A model generated the notes under the pieces. It was given only the letters and a program-made list of their open reading frames with translations. It was not told the DNA's origin and did no database searches. Below are positions 41,885 through 52,167 of a DNA stretch of 64,000 nt, piece after piece. The DNA comes from Candidatus Bilamarchaeum dharawalense (GTDB taxonomy: Archaea; Micrarchaeota; Micrarchaeia; Anstonellales; Bilamarchaeaceae), in contig CABMJJ010000009.1 in the NCBI GenBank assembly GCA_902386555.1, positions 431,384 to 495,383 of the forward strand. The letters are read 5' to 3'. Made by a program: the position numbers and the translations under genes. Each line of letters starts with the position of its first letter. The first letter of the stretch is position 1.

Positions 41885-42916
41885 TTACTCACGAATCTTA
41901 AATTTCAATAATGCAGCTATTTTACCCATCCCCTTTAGTTTTGCTCCCGCATCACCTTCCGATGAGAAGACAACAATATCTGCTTTGTTTTGATCTGCAA
42001 GATCCACCACTGTCTCTGCTTCTGCGTCGGTTCGTAAATATTCATCCAAAACAAGTAATTTTTTTATGGCAAACGCCTCTGCAGCTTTTTTTACTTCTCT
42101 AATTCCATAAACTGCCTTACCGCCTTCTTTATACACATCAGCCATAAGCTCTTCGATAAGCTTCATTTCATTTTCAAATCTTTCTTCGCCCATAATTTTT
42201 TCTATTACTCCCCTATTGAACAGCTCATTAACTCCTGTTCTCTCCGCATAACTAACATTCTCAAAGGTTATTTTTTTCAGAAGTTCTGGTTTTTTCTTTT
42301 CAATGAATTTTTTCAAATTATCTTTAGTAAATCCAGGCCCAGCAATTACGTATTTTTCCGGGTGTCTTTCTATCTCTGCAGCAATTTTTCCAAAATATTC
42401 ACCCTGGGTTTTGTCGTAGTTTTCGTCTCGTTTGCTTCCAGAGCTGTAGAATTCGGCACCATACTCCACTCCAAATGATCTGAGCATGGCATTGAGCGCT
42501 TTTTCATCATCTAGAACAATAATCCTTATTTTTGGTTTTTTTGATTCTTTCACTGCATCTTCCAGTCTTTTTACTTCATGGTTTTTCCATTTTTTTGTTA
42601 CCTTTATCGTGTCACCCTGTCCAACATCTATGGTATGATATTTTCCAAGTTGGATATAATCTTCTGGTTCTCCCCAAACAATCGGGCCTAAAATCCGCAG
42701 CCTGTTCGCTGATTTTGCAAACTCGACTCTTTCGGTTTTTACCTTGATGGTGACCGGTTTTTTCTCTTCTTTTGTTCCCACCTTATAGGTTCTTAGGGAA
42801 TGGGACTCAACTTCGTCACCAGGTGCCAGCACCTTGTCAAGATGCCACATATCATCTAGAGTGTCTACTTGTATTTTCATTATTCCGAATTTTCTATCAA
42901 AATGAACTATCCTCAT
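41885..42916 (-). CDS. pelA: Pelota, mRNA surveillance/ribosome rescue factor
   Basis: A 343-residue archaeal Pelota. The three eRF1-like domains are visible: N-terminal Sm-like (MRIVHFDRKFGIMKIQVDTL, DDMWHLDKVLAPGDEVES), central (VIAGPGFTKDNLKKFIEKKK) and C-terminal (AVYGIREVKKAAEAFAIKKL). It lacks the GGQ motif of eRF1, as expected. It works with aEF1A or ABCE1 to free stalled ribosomes. The start follows the stop of the thioredoxin-like lipoprotein gene directly. Confidence 0.93.
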   Translation of the reverse strand: MRIVHFDRKFGIMKIQVDTLDDMWHLDKVLAPGDEVESHSLRTYKVGTKEEKKPVTIKVKTERVEFAKSANRLRILGPIVWGEPEDYIQLGKYHTIDVGQGDTIKVTKKWKNHEVKRLEDAVKESKKPKIRIIVLDDEKALNAMLRSFGVEYGAEFYSSGSKRDENYDKTQGEYFGKIAAEIERHPEKYVIAGPGFTKDNLKKFIEKKKPELLKKITFENVSYAERTGVNELFNRGVIEKIMGEERFENEMKLIEELMADVYKEGGKAVYGIREVKKAAEAFAIKKLLVLDEYLRTDAEAETVVDLADQNKADIVVFSSEGDAGAKLKGMGKIAALLKFKIRE

Positions 42917-43441
42917 TTAGTAAGACACCGTGAAATTTTGTATCGTTTTCTCTAGACTCTTATTGATATTGAACATGTCTGTTATTATTATTTTATTTAC
43001 AAGCACCTGGGGCACATACATGCCAGATTTGTTTAATCCATATTGGGCGGTAAAATCTTTGTAGGCATAGGTGCCGTTTATCGAGGTAATATCATATCTT
43101 AGAAACAGGGTTGTGCCATTGTATTTTGCCTCCAATCTATCAATTTCTGGTTTTGTTGCCATACAAGCAGAACATTTTGGCATGTAAAAATAATAGACAA
43201 TTAATTTTCCATCGTCGGTTGTTATATTTGAAAAATCAAATTTTGGCAATTCCGGTATTGTTTCGTTTGTGAGTACATTCCCCACCGAGCGGTTAAACCC
43301 CAAATTACTCGTATTTACCTGTTCTGTTTGACCAAGCCAATTTTGGTTAGTATCACCAACAATGTCTCTATTGTCAGTGACCTGATTGGTACATCCAAAA
43401 AGGATCAGACCCATGGCCAGCAGTATGACTAAATTTTTCAT
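42917..43441 (-). CDS. Thioredoxin-fold lipoprotein
   Basis: A 174-residue protein with a lipobox (GLILFGC, Cys17) and an Asn/Thr-rich linker. A thioredoxin-like domain follows with a CxxC motif (YMPKCSACMATKPEI) and the cis-Pro in SGMYVPQVLVNK. It is probably an exported thiol oxidoreductase tethered to the membrane, which fits the many Cys-rich exported proteins in this genome. It shares an operon with pelA. Confidence 0.75.
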   Translation of the reverse strand: MKNLVILLAMGLILFGCTNQVTDNRDIVGDTNQNWLGQTEQVNTSNLGFNRSVGNVLTNETIPELPKFDFSNITTDDGKLIVYYFYMPKCSACMATKPEIDRLEAKYNGTTLFLRYDITSINGTYAYKDFTAQYGLNKSGMYVPQVLVNKIIITDMFNINKSLEKTIQNFTVSY

Positions 43442-43573
43442 GAAAACCGTACTCAGTAAGATTTTATATCACTTGTTTATATTCACTTTTTTCTGGTTTA
43501 TAATTGTGCTTTATTACAGTCATCCCTCCGGAAATAATATATACTTAACAATCAGGGTTTTTCCGGGGGGTGT

Positions 43574-46500
43574 ATGAGAAGCATTAAACTATTTCTGGCT
43601 ATTTTAATTCTGTTATCTTTTTGTTTTGGTACTTTCTCAAGGCCATGGTTTAGTAAAACCTGGGTTGCCACAAATCCGAATATCTGGAGTTATGGCATCG
43701 AATATTGGTGGAATCTACCTGAATTTGACCGTACTGTTTCATCTACCAACTACGAACAACTTTTCGATCTTTCAACATCGTTACAAGTTCGTGGTTATCT
43801 AGATCAATCCATTTCCTATGGGGAGTTGAGCAGGAAAAATAAAGACAAATGTATCATGGATATTATCCTTGCCATTGGAACTTTTTCTCCTTCATCCACA
43901 TTCATGGCAGCGTTTGCCAATTCTTCTGATTGTCGTAATTACAAAAGAAACTGGATCAAAACAGTTGATTTTTCTCTACTTTCTTTAGAGGAAAGTGAAA
44001 ACGTAGCTCAGGAAGCAATATCCTCCGCCCGAGTTTCATATGAAAAAGCCAAATTTCTGGGTCTATGTGATCAAAATTACTCTGGCCCGGGTAAGGATGA
44101 TTGTGTTGAGGTGTACTATGCCTTTAGTGCCGTTGACAATAACATCACCGAAGGAAAATATGGCCAATACTCGTTGTTTTCCGAATACTCAACTACAATT
44201 CAAACGGAACTTAGCCAACCCATTCCTGATTTATCACTCTCCAGTTCCATGATGCGATTAGTATGGGACGATCAAGGAATATTACATTCATTTTCCAATC
44301 TTAAGAATCAGTCCGAACAAGCAGCAATCAAAGCAGAGCAGGAATTCCAGTCACAATTGAAGAGTGCATCCGCCCACAAATCCACAGCTGAAAAAGCGTT
44401 GGCCGAAATAAAAAAAGAGGATTTGAAATTCATAACTAATGGGATTAAAGGTAATGGTGTATCCGGCATCGGTTCGATCTCTGAGAGATTAACTAACCTG
44501 GAAAAAGAGGTGACCCTGTTAAATTCGTTTTTTTCTGAATCACAAATAAAACATGGCCATGTAACTGAGCAAAGCTATCTAACTAATTCAATAATCCTGG
44601 TCACCGAAACCGATGTTAGTTACACCACAATACCTCAAAAAGTCGATTCACTCAAAGAGGATGCAACCCTTGTCTTGTCTCAGCAAAAACAGGAAGCAGA
44701 AAATGAAATCCTAGAAACTGAAAATTTTTTTACCACCCACATCCCCAATTCCGATGCAATTGACTATTACACTGCTGCAAAAAAGAAATTTGAAGAAGGC
44801 AATACGATGCTGACAATCGGAAGCGCATTTATGGCATATTCCAAAGCCGCATCCCTTGCCAGAGCCGCAAGAACTACTGGTGATTACAAGGACGAACTGC
44901 AAATTAGGGTCCTTTTGGCAACACTCGAAGATTTAATCTCAAGAGCGGAAGCAGATAACATAAATGTAATTGACGAAAAAGAATCTCTAGAACTTTTACG
45001 TTCCTTAAATTCCTACAATTCGGATGTCATTATTCAAAACGCCATTGATAATATTATTCTAAAAGCTAGGACAAAATACGAATCCGATCTACTAGCTATT
45101 CACGTTAGGATATATGATAAACTTTATCTTTCTGGTCCAGTGTCCAATGATCTTGAAATTGAACTTGAAAATGCGGAATTTGGTTTGTTTGATGAAAATC
45201 TGATTCGATTTCCGGAAGCCATTGGTTCATTAAAAAAACTAAAAACCAATTATCTAAATATTGAAAAAAAACTTGATTTTTATATCCAAAAAATTGTTGG
45301 TACGTCTATGGCCACATCGACCTTTCCTATCTTCGGTGAAATTAAACTAGACGAACCAGTTGACATTACCTTGAATGTTATACTGACAAATGGACCGTAC
45401 AGTGCAACTAATGTTGAAGTGCCAATCAATATCGGTACCGAAATTCCCTTTCTCTATTCTGATATTAAACAGGGCAGAGACGATGTTTCCGGCTTGTATG
45501 TTGATGCGAATGAACTCATTTTGATTATAAAAAGTGTCGAACCCTATGATATTACGCGCATTGCACTTGAAAAATCTCTAGTGATTGCACATACCTTTTC
45601 TCATGAAACAAAAGCAGATGGGTTAGGAAGCGGTATGGTGTCTGTTTCTGATAAAATGGAGTTCGATCTGGATTATCCGGTTCCAAGAATAACCTTACCA
45701 AATGACTTTATTGAACCTAAAATAGATGGTTCTGTGAACTCCGGTCCCCTTTCTGCTGGCAGGCACATGACTACATCAGAAAAGACTGTGTATGGGTATG
45801 ACGAGGAGGTCAGTAACATCCGAACTACGAATCTCGGTTCAAATACCAAAGTGGAATATGATATAACTATCCTCTCGGAGTTTGATCTCAATACGCTTCC
45901 CCTTTTTATCAATAGTCAAAACGACTCCCATATTTCTTCATTTGATATTTCAATTTCTGGCGCAGGTATTAAAGACAAGAAGCGGGTTTCAGACAGTCAA
46001 ATTAATGTTGTCCTTTCAAATATTAGAAAGAATACGCCAACTGTTCTAAAAGTCAGTTATGTCGTAGATGATCCTGCTGCTTTTATTACCAGTCAGATTG
46101 CGCAATTGCAACAGTCCAATCCAACTGATCCAGTCCAAGAGTTATTGGAAAATGCCAGTTACCAGACCAGCCTTGGAAATTTTGACAAGGCACTTGAACT
46201 TATTGAAAAAGCAAAAGCCGCATCAGCCGAAGTTGAAAAACAACAAGCCAAGTTGGACAGTAAATATACAAGTCTTAGCAACAAGGCTACAAACGAGATC
46301 GAATCTTTGGAAAAGATAATCCTGGAGGGTAACTCATCAGAAATACTTCAAAAGCTGGAAACTAGAAAAACCGAACTGGAAAAAGTTTTAAATGATAATA
46401 TGACTGTAGAACAAAAAATAACAAAACTTGAAACGATTGATTTCGAATGGCTTCCCAAAGAACTAACTTCCTTCAAAAAAGATGCCTACAACCAATACAA

Positions 46501-47272
46501 TGATCTCAAAGAGCGTTTTTACCTGGCCGGTAACTCAACTACACCTCCCGAGTTTCTGGATCTTGAAACTGCGCTGGCCAAACTAGAAACAAGTGGGCAA
46601 GTGGAGTATATCCCAGATGTTTCAAAAGCCCTGGAAAGTGTAAAAAATCTAGTCGAAGACCAAGAAGAAAAATCGAAAAACAATCGGGATCTTCTTTTTA
46701 GTTCGTTTAGTTCAATCAAATCCGAAGTTCTCAACATTCTGGACAAATATTCCAAACAAACTTCTGCTGCTAAAGGAACAGAATATAGTAATTTTTTCAC
46801 TGAGAGCAATACCAAAATAAACAAGTTATTGGGCGAAGCTGAAGATTTACTAAATAAGGATGAACGACAGTATTTGGCAAAATTGGTAGAGATTAATACC
46901 TCCAAGGATAAAATGGAATTAACATTAGAGTCCCTTAAGCAAGAAGCTGAAAGTAAAATCCTGTCTGTAGAAGCACTGTTAACTAGCGGTCAGTACGACC
47001 AATCTAAAAAGTCTGATCTGGAGGTCAAATTACAAACAATGAAGGGTATGGTTGATGCTGGTGAATATGTTAATGCACTTAGAACTGGAAGTACTATTTT
47101 GAAAGAAATGGATAGCACTAAACCAGAGCCAAACAATCTTCTTTTGTTAGGGGTTACTGCTCTTGCCATTCTTGGCGGAGTTGGTTTTTACATGATGCAA
47201 CAACAAAAACCTAAAGAACTGAAGAAGCTACCTTCGTTGAGGGAAGGAAGTGAACCAGAGGAAAAGAGTTAA
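43574..47272 (+). CDS. Giant coiled-coil surface protein
   Basis: A 1232-residue protein with a signal peptide (MRSIKLFLAILILLSFCFG) and one membrane segment near the C-terminus (about residues 1192-1212, LLLLGVTALAILGGVGFYMM) before a charged cytoplasmic tail. Long coiled coils occupy residues about 225-400 and 860-1180. Between them is a beta-rich region (IFGEIKLDEPVDITLNVILT and after). The design is a membrane-anchored stalk. I do not recognise the family. GGGGGGTGT precedes ATG. It sits next to the glycan island and may be a glycan carrier, which is inference. Confidence 0.6.
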   Translation: MRSIKLFLAILILLSFCFGTFSRPWFSKTWVATNPNIWSYGIEYWWNLPEFDRTVSSTNYEQLFDLSTSLQVRGYLDQSISYGELSRKNKDKCIMDIILAIGTFSPSSTFMAAFANSSDCRNYKRNWIKTVDFSLLSLEESENVAQEAISSARVSYEKAKFLGLCDQNYSGPGKDDCVEVYYAFSAVDNNITEGKYGQYSLFSEYSTTIQTELSQPIPDLSLSSSMMRLVWDDQGILHSFSNLKNQSEQAAIKAEQEFQSQLKSASAHKSTAEKALAEIKKEDLKFITNGIKGNGVSGIGSISERLTNLEKEVTLLNSFFSESQIKHGHVTEQSYLTNSIILVTETDVSYTTIPQKVDSLKEDATLVLSQQKQEAENEILETENFFTTHIPNSDAIDYYTAAKKKFEEGNTMLTIGSAFMAYSKAASLARAARTTGDYKDELQIRVLLATLEDLISRAEADNINVIDEKESLELLRSLNSYNSDVIIQNAIDNIILKARTKYESDLLAIHVRIYDKLYLSGPVSNDLEIELENAEFGLFDENLIRFPEAIGSLKKLKTNYLNIEKKLDFYIQKIVGTSMATSTFPIFGEIKLDEPVDITLNVILTNGPYSATNVEVPINIGTEIPFLYSDIKQGRDDVSGLYVDANELILIIKSVEPYDITRIALEKSLVIAHTFSHETKADGLGSGMVSVSDKMEFDLDYPVPRITLPNDFIEPKIDGSVNSGPLSAGRHMTTSEKTVYGYDEEVSNIRTTNLGSNTKVEYDITILSEFDLNTLPLFINSQNDSHISSFDISISGAGIKDKKRVSDSQINVVLSNIRKNTPTVLKVSYVVDDPAAFITSQIAQLQQSNPTDPVQELLENASYQTSLGNFDKALELIEKAKAASAEVEKQQAKLDSKYTSLSNKATNEIESLEKIILEGNSSEILQKLETRKTELEKVLNDNMTVEQKITKLETIDFEWLPKELTSFKKDAYNQYNDLKERFYLAGNSTTPPEFLDLETALAKLETSGQVEYIPDVSKALESVKNLVEDQEEKSKNNRDLLFSSFSSIKSEVLNILDKYSKQTSAAKGTEYSNFFTESNTKINKLLGEAEDLLNKDERQYLAKLVEINTSKDKMELTLESLKQEAESKILSVEALLTSGQYDQSKKSDLEVKLQTMKGMVDAGEYVNALRTGSTILKEMDSTKPEPNNLLLLGVTALAILGGVGFYMMQQQKPKELKKLPSLREGSEPEEKS

Positions 47273-47302
47273 ATTTAAAGTTAGCTGATCTAAGCAATAT
47301 TA

Positions 47303-48319
47303 ATGTCAGATACATTAATGCTCCTAAGTGGCGGCCATCCAGTTCATCGTGCCTTTGGTGAAGCCATTGGAGCGGATTTTTTTCAACCGTCTCAGCTTGC
47401 TACAAAATCTCAATTCGCACCATTTAAGGCACTAAATCTGGTTAAAATTGCACTTTCCATACCAACAGGATACAAATACATTCTTTGTGAATCTGCTTAT
47501 TTTTATCCAGCGTTAAAGCATCGTCTTGGTTTGTTAGGCAAGTCTAAAATCATTAACATCAACTGTGGTCCTGTTCTCTATCATGTCTTATCCGGACGAA
47601 TTAAAGGTATCGAGGCCCAACTGCTTACAAGTTTACTTCACGAAGTTGATGGGCATTTAGTTTACGGATCTTTTGGTAAAGAAATATTATCTAAGTTTGG
47701 AGTAAAAACACCCGTATATGTGGTTTACCCGTTTGTTAGCTCCGATTCGTTCAAAAAACTAGTCAAAATCAAACCTGCTCTAAATTCTCATCGAATCTGT
47801 ATTATTGCAACTGCTGATGCTTATAACAAGGGATTGGATATTCTTTTTAGTGCAGTTTCCAAAGTCAAAGAGATATATCCGGACGTCTCTATCGATATTA
47901 TCACTCGAATGGAAGAAAAAGAGATCCACAATCTCAATAAAACCAACTATCCAGTTAGAATTTTCAAAAACATTACTGATGTAAGTCGCATTCTATCTGG
48001 AACAGCATTATACGTCCAGCCCAGCCGAAGCGATATGTTCCCTATTTCTGTTATCGAAGCCATGGCGTGTGGAATTCCTACCATCGTTTCAACTGAAACT
48101 GGTACAAAAGAAGTTGTAGGAAAAATATGTTCATCTATGGTTGTCAAATGCGATGGAAAAGAACTTTCTGAGGCCATACTGAGTTACTTTGCTCTCTCCA
48201 CTAAGGAAAAGAAAAGTCTTTCTACACATTTTCGTGATGCTTCATTATTTTTTGAAGAAAAAAACATGCTTAAAATTTTTAAGAATCAGTTCAGTTTGCT
48301 CAAGAAGGAGATCCAATGA
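47303..48319 (+). CDS. Glycosyltransferase family 4
   Basis: A 338-residue GT-B glycosyltransferase. The C-terminal GT4 motif QPSRSDMFPISVIEAMACGI is the nucleotide-sugar site with the two Glu-type residues. The N-terminal half binds the acceptor. No signal peptide. It opens the glycan operon; its stop overlaps the deacetylase start (ATGA). The sugar is unknown. Confidence 0.85.
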   Translation: MSDTLMLLSGGHPVHRAFGEAIGADFFQPSQLATKSQFAPFKALNLVKIALSIPTGYKYILCESAYFYPALKHRLGLLGKSKIININCGPVLYHVLSGRIKGIEAQLLTSLLHEVDGHLVYGSFGKEILSKFGVKTPVYVVYPFVSSDSFKKLVKIKPALNSHRICIIATADAYNKGLDILFSAVSKVKEIYPDVSIDIITRMEEKEIHNLNKTNYPVRIFKNITDVSRILSGTALYVQPSRSDMFPISVIEAMACGIPTIVSTETGTKEVVGKICSSMVVKCDGKELSEAILSYFALSTKEKKSLSTHFRDASLFFEEKNMLKIFKNQFSLLKKEIQ

Positions 48320-49266
48320 ATTCTATCCTCCATCCTTTTCTATTTCTTTTTGACCCACGTCTCCCTATCTATTTTCCAATTAATCTACTAAAATGGCATG
48401 AAATGTCCTCACAGTTAGATACAATCTCATTACCAGAAAAACCCGGGCTTAATTTTTATTTTACTGTAGATGTGGAATATGATTACGGATCAGGAAGCTC
48501 CGGCAGGTCTAAGTTCGTAAAACCATTCTTAGAAAAAATCCGACCGCTTTTATCAGAATATGGCATAAACTCAACTTTTTTTGTACAAGGCAATCTAGTA
48601 GAGTCTCATCAAGAAATTTTACGAAAACTTAGTATGGACCATGAGATCGGATTACACGGTTATGCGCATGAACCCTGGGGCTCATCTTGGTTTGTAAAAT
48701 ACCAAGTACCTTCCATTTCAGAACGCAATAATCTGCTTGAGAGATCTTTACTGGCCTTTAAAAGAGCCGGGTTATCCCCACCAAAAAGTTTCAGAGCACC
48801 AAACATGGTATTAGATGAAAAATCTCGCTCTTTGTTAATAAAACACAACTTTCAGGTGGATTCCTCATACCCATCCTATTTTGGCGGGAACTCTATTTTA
48901 ACAAAATATGATAATCTTCTAGAAGTACCAGTTTCTGTTGATCCAAAACCATTCTTTAGTCGTTTTGGCATCGCACACTACAATGTTTTCAATACCTATA
49001 ATATTGCAACAAATAGGTTCATCGGTGGTCCTGTCGAGGCTGTCAAACGCCTCATTAGATTACAACTTTTTCATAAACAAAAACCCAGTTTGGTATTCCT
49101 TTGTCATCCCTGGGAATTTTTTGATATTGAAGACCAGGTTGATGAAAAACTATTTGGGTATTCCTCATCAAAAAATTTCAGGGTATTAGAAACAATACTA
49201 ACAGAACTAAAAAAAACTTTTAAGCTAACGTCCATCTCCTTATCTAAGCTAAATTCATCAGATTAA
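48316..49266 (+). CDS. Polysaccharide deacetylase (NodB) family protein
   Basis: A 316-residue protein with a NodB homology domain. FYFTVDVEYDYGSG holds the catalytic Asp and metal Asp; GLHGYAHEPWG supplies the metal-binding His pair; STFFVQGNLVES lies between. VFLCHPWEF near the C-terminus is consistent with PIG-L-like or NodB closing motifs. It removes acetyl groups from N-acetylated sugars. It lacks a signal peptide and may act on lipid-linked precursors in the cytoplasm. Confidence 0.82.
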   Translation: MNSILHPFLFLFDPRLPIYFPINLLKWHEMSSQLDTISLPEKPGLNFYFTVDVEYDYGSGSSGRSKFVKPFLEKIRPLLSEYGINSTFFVQGNLVESHQEILRKLSMDHEIGLHGYAHEPWGSSWFVKYQVPSISERNNLLERSLLAFKRAGLSPPKSFRAPNMVLDEKSRSLLIKHNFQVDSSYPSYFGGNSILTKYDNLLEVPVSVDPKPFFSRFGIAHYNVFNTYNIATNRFIGGPVEAVKRLIRLQLFHKQKPSLVFLCHPWEFFDIEDQVDEKLFGYSSSKNFRVLETILTELKKTFKLTSISLSKLNSSD

Positions 49267-49310
49267 ATATCTAATCTATCTAACACTACACTAGCTATCT
49301 TGGTGATTAT

Positions 49311-50135
49311 GTGTCTTTGATCATGCCAAAAATTTCAATCGTTACCGTAAGTTTTAATCAAGCGTTATATATAGAAAAAAATATTCTTTCTATCCTAGTC
49401 CAAGATTATCCCAACCTAGAACATATTGTTGTCGATGGCGGTTCTACCGATCAAACTATCGAAATTTTAAAAAAATATCCACATCTAAAATGGGTTTCAG
49501 AAAAAGACAGCGGTCAGACCAACGGCATGAATAAAGGATTACGAATGGCCACTGGTGATATCATTCAACTCCTTAACTCTGATGATATGAGTGAACCCGG
49601 CACACTCAAAGTTGTTTCACAATATTTTATTAAGCATCCAGAAGCCCAGCTGATTTATGGGGATTGTAGGATAATTGATATGAATGACCGAGAGCTCGAA
49701 ATTTTTCATACCGAAGAATTCGATCTTAAAAAACATCTAAATCTGGGCAATATGCTTTGGCAGGAGGCCACTTTTTTTCGAAAAGAGATCATCCATTCGA
49801 TAGGATATCTAAACGAGCAATATCGTTTTGCTATGGATTATGATTACTGGTGTAGAGCGGCTAGAATCTATAAATTCCACAAGATCGATCGTATTCTTGG
49901 TAATTTCAGGCTTCACTCACTATCTAAAACAGGTAAATCCGATGAGAATTATCGTAAAGAAGCATACGCAGTTAGCGTGTCGAATGGAGGGGCCAAATTT
50001 TCTTCCATTTATTTTTCTCGGTATGGTGCGAAACTAAGAACTCTGACTGGTGAAACCCATTTCAGTAAGTTTAGTCGCACGTATAATTCCATCAAAAATC
50101 ATCTGTGGAATGCAATCCATACGAAAAAAAACTAG
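49311..50135 (+). CDS. Glycosyltransferase family 2
   Basis: A 274-residue GT-A enzyme: ISIVTVSFNQALYIEKNILS at the start, VVDGGSTDQTIEIL, the DxD-like LLNSDDMSEPG and FAMDYDYWCRAA toward the end. A GTG at 49311 follows GGTGAT; ATG 49323 is an alternative start. No membrane segments. The sugar donor is unknown, though it belongs to the same operon as the GDP-sugar genes that follow. Confidence 0.87.
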   Translation: MSLIMPKISIVTVSFNQALYIEKNILSILVQDYPNLEHIVVDGGSTDQTIEILKKYPHLKWVSEKDSGQTNGMNKGLRMATGDIIQLLNSDDMSEPGTLKVVSQYFIKHPEAQLIYGDCRIIDMNDRELEIFHTEEFDLKKHLNLGNMLWQEATFFRKEIIHSIGYLNEQYRFAMDYDYWCRAARIYKFHKIDRILGNFRLHSLSKTGKSDENYRKEAYAVSVSNGGAKFSSIYFSRYGAKLRTLTGETHFSKFSRTYNSIKNHLWNAIHTKKN

Positions 50136-50200
50136 ATCGTCCTTCATTATTTTTCCGTTTGGCATTAATAATTTATCCATCTTAATTTATGGTGGTACTT

Positions 50201-51196
50201 ATGAAAACTGCCTTAATTACCGGTATAACCGGACAGGACGGATCATACCTAGCTGAACTGTTACTCTCTAAAGGATATATTGTTCATGGTCTAATCCGAA
50301 GAGCCAGTACCTTTAATACTCATAGAGTAGATCACATATATCGTGATCCACACGATCCGCAAAACAAATTCTTTTTACATTATGGCGATCTCTCAGATGG
50401 AAGTTCCATTTCGGAGATTTTGAAAAAAACCGAGCCAGATGAAGTTTACCATTTAGGCGCACAATCACATGTTAGAACTAGTTTCGATATACCCGAATAT
50501 ACCGCAGATATCACAGGTTTAGGTACTATTCGTATTCTAGAAGCCATCCGAAGAAGTAAAAATGATATTAAATTTTATCAAGCTTCTAGTAGTGAGATGT
50601 TCGGTTCTTCATCCCCTCCGCAAAATGAACAAACACCATTTCACCCACGCAGTCCCTATGCGTGTTCTAAGGTTTTTGCCTATCATCTAGCAATTAATTA
50701 TCGTGAAGCTTACAATCTATTTGCAGCTAATGGTATCCTTTTCAATCATGAATCTCCGCGTAGAGGTGAGACATTTGTAACACGAAAAATCACTCGTGGC
50801 ATTGCACGTATTATTGCTAAAAAAGATGAATATTTATATCTCGGTAATCTAGAGGCAAAAAGAGATTGGGGGTATGCCGGTGATTTTGTAGATGCGATGT
50901 GGCGTATCCTACAACAGGAAAAAGCCGATGATTTCGTTATTGCTACTGGCGAGTCTCATTCTGTTAAGGAATTCTTAACCGAAGCATTTTCATTGGTGGG
51001 CCTTAACTGGCAAGAGTATGTAAAAATAGATCCGAGGTATTTCAGGCCAAGCGAAGTCGATTTCCTCAAAGGTGATTCATCTAAAGCAAGAACCATTCTT
51101 GGCTGGAAACCAAAAATCTCATTCAATGATCTTGTAAAAATGATGGTCGAGTCTGATCTTAAGGCCGAGGGTGTTTCTTTTGGAACTAAAAACTGA
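50201..51196 (+). CDS. gmd: GDP-mannose 4,6-dehydratase
   Basis: The ATG at 50201 follows GGTGG. A 331-residue extended [22 protein letters not shown] is the family N-terminus, DLSDGSSI and [14 protein letters not shown] follow, and [19 protein letters not shown] holds the Tyr-Lys pair. It makes GDP-4-keto-6-deoxymannose, the precursor of GDP-fucose and related sugars. The next gene uses that product. Confidence 0.92.
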   Translation: MKTALITGITGQDGSYLAELLLSKGYIVHGLIRRASTFNTHRVDHIYRDPHDPQNKFFLHYGDLSDGSSISEILKKTEPDEVYHLGAQSHVRTSFDIPEYTADITGLGTIRILEAIRRSKNDIKFYQASSSEMFGSSSPPQNEQTPFHPRSPYACSKVFAYHLAINYREAYNLFAANGILFNHESPRRGETFVTRKITRGIARIIAKKDEYLYLGNLEAKRDWGYAGDFVDAMWRILQQEKADDFVIATGESHSVKEFLTEAFSLVGLNWQEYVKIDPRYFRPSEVDFLKGDSSKARTILGWKPKISFNDLVKMMVESDLKAEGVSFGTKN

Positions 51197-52118
51197 GTCC
51201 ATCTTAGTTACTGGTGGCGCTGGTTTCCTAGGTTCACATGTAGTTAAAAAATTAGAACTCGAAGGGGCCAAAGATATTTTTATTCCAAGAAGTAAAGATT
51301 ATAATCTAGTAGAAAAAGAAAGTATTATCCGACTTCTAAAAGATTCCAAACCAACAATTATCATTCATTTAGCTGCCGTTGTTGGTGGCATAGGAGCTAA
51401 TATGCAAAATCCCGGGTTGTTTTTCTATCAAAATCTTCTCATGGGAGTGCAATTAATGGAACAAGCACGTATTTTTAATATCAAAAAATTTGTTGCCACT
51501 GGAACCATATGTGCCTACCCCAAGTTTACTCCAGTACCCTTTCATGAAGAAAATCTTTGGGATGGTTATCCAGAGGAAACAAATGCTCCCTACGGTCTTG
51601 CTAAAAAAATGATGCTTGTGCAATCCCAAGCGTATCGTCAACAATATGGATTTAATTCTATCTTCTTATTACCTGTGAATCTTTACGGACCACGCGATAA
51701 TTTTGATCTTGACTCCTCGCATGTTATCCCGGCTATGATACGGAAATTTCATTCTGCAAAGTCAAATGGTGAACCATCAGTTACGTTATGGGGCGACGGT
51801 TCTCCCACCAGAGAATTCCTCTATGTCGAGGACTGCGCTGAAGCTATTCTACTTGCCACAAAAAAATATGACTCATCCGAACCAGTAAATCTTGGTTCGG
51901 GAAGGGAGATTTCTATAAAAGACCTTGCCAGTATCGTTTCATCCAAGTTCGATTATACTGGAAGAATAATTTGGGATAAGACTAAACCAAATGGTCAGCC
52001 CAGAAGGATGCTTGACGTAACGCGGGCAGACACGTATTTCGGTTTTAAAGCAAGGACAAGCTTTGAAGATGGCCTGAGCAAGACCATCAAATGGTATCTC
52101 GAGAATCTTACTAATTAG
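51180..52118 (+). CDS. fcl: GDP-L-fucose synthase (GDP-4-keto-6-deoxymannose epimerase/reductase)
   Basis: A TTG at 51180 is preferred because GAGGGTG lies six bases before it; a GTG at 51171 is the alternative. About 312 residues of the fcl type: [41 protein letters not shown] with catalytic Ser/Thr-Cys region, [12 protein letters not shown] (Tyr-Lys) and [16 protein letters not shown]. It turns the Gmd product into GDP-L-fucose. The coding regions overlap by 17 bases. Confidence 0.9.
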   Translation: MELKTESILVTGGAGFLGSHVVKKLELEGAKDIFIPRSKDYNLVEKESIIRLLKDSKPTIIIHLAAVVGGIGANMQNPGLFFYQNLLMGVQLMEQARIFNIKKFVATGTICAYPKFTPVPFHEENLWDGYPEETNAPYGLAKKMMLVQSQAYRQQYGFNSIFLLPVNLYGPRDNFDLDSSHVIPAMIRKFHSAKSNGEPSVTLWGDGSPTREFLYVEDCAEAILLATKKYDSSEPVNLGSGREISIKDLASIVSSKFDYTGRIIWDKTKPNGQPRRMLDVTRADTYFGFKARTSFEDGLSKTIKWYLENLTN

Positions 52119-52167
52119 TAATATATACCTTCTCATATCTATCAAGCTACAAACAGAGGCAGAAAAT

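Noticed and set aside
43529..43566. Inverted repeat CCGGAAA/TTTCCGG around the promoter of the giant surface protein
   Set aside because: Seven-base arms over 24 bases with no second copy; kept only as a remark within the surface protein finding.
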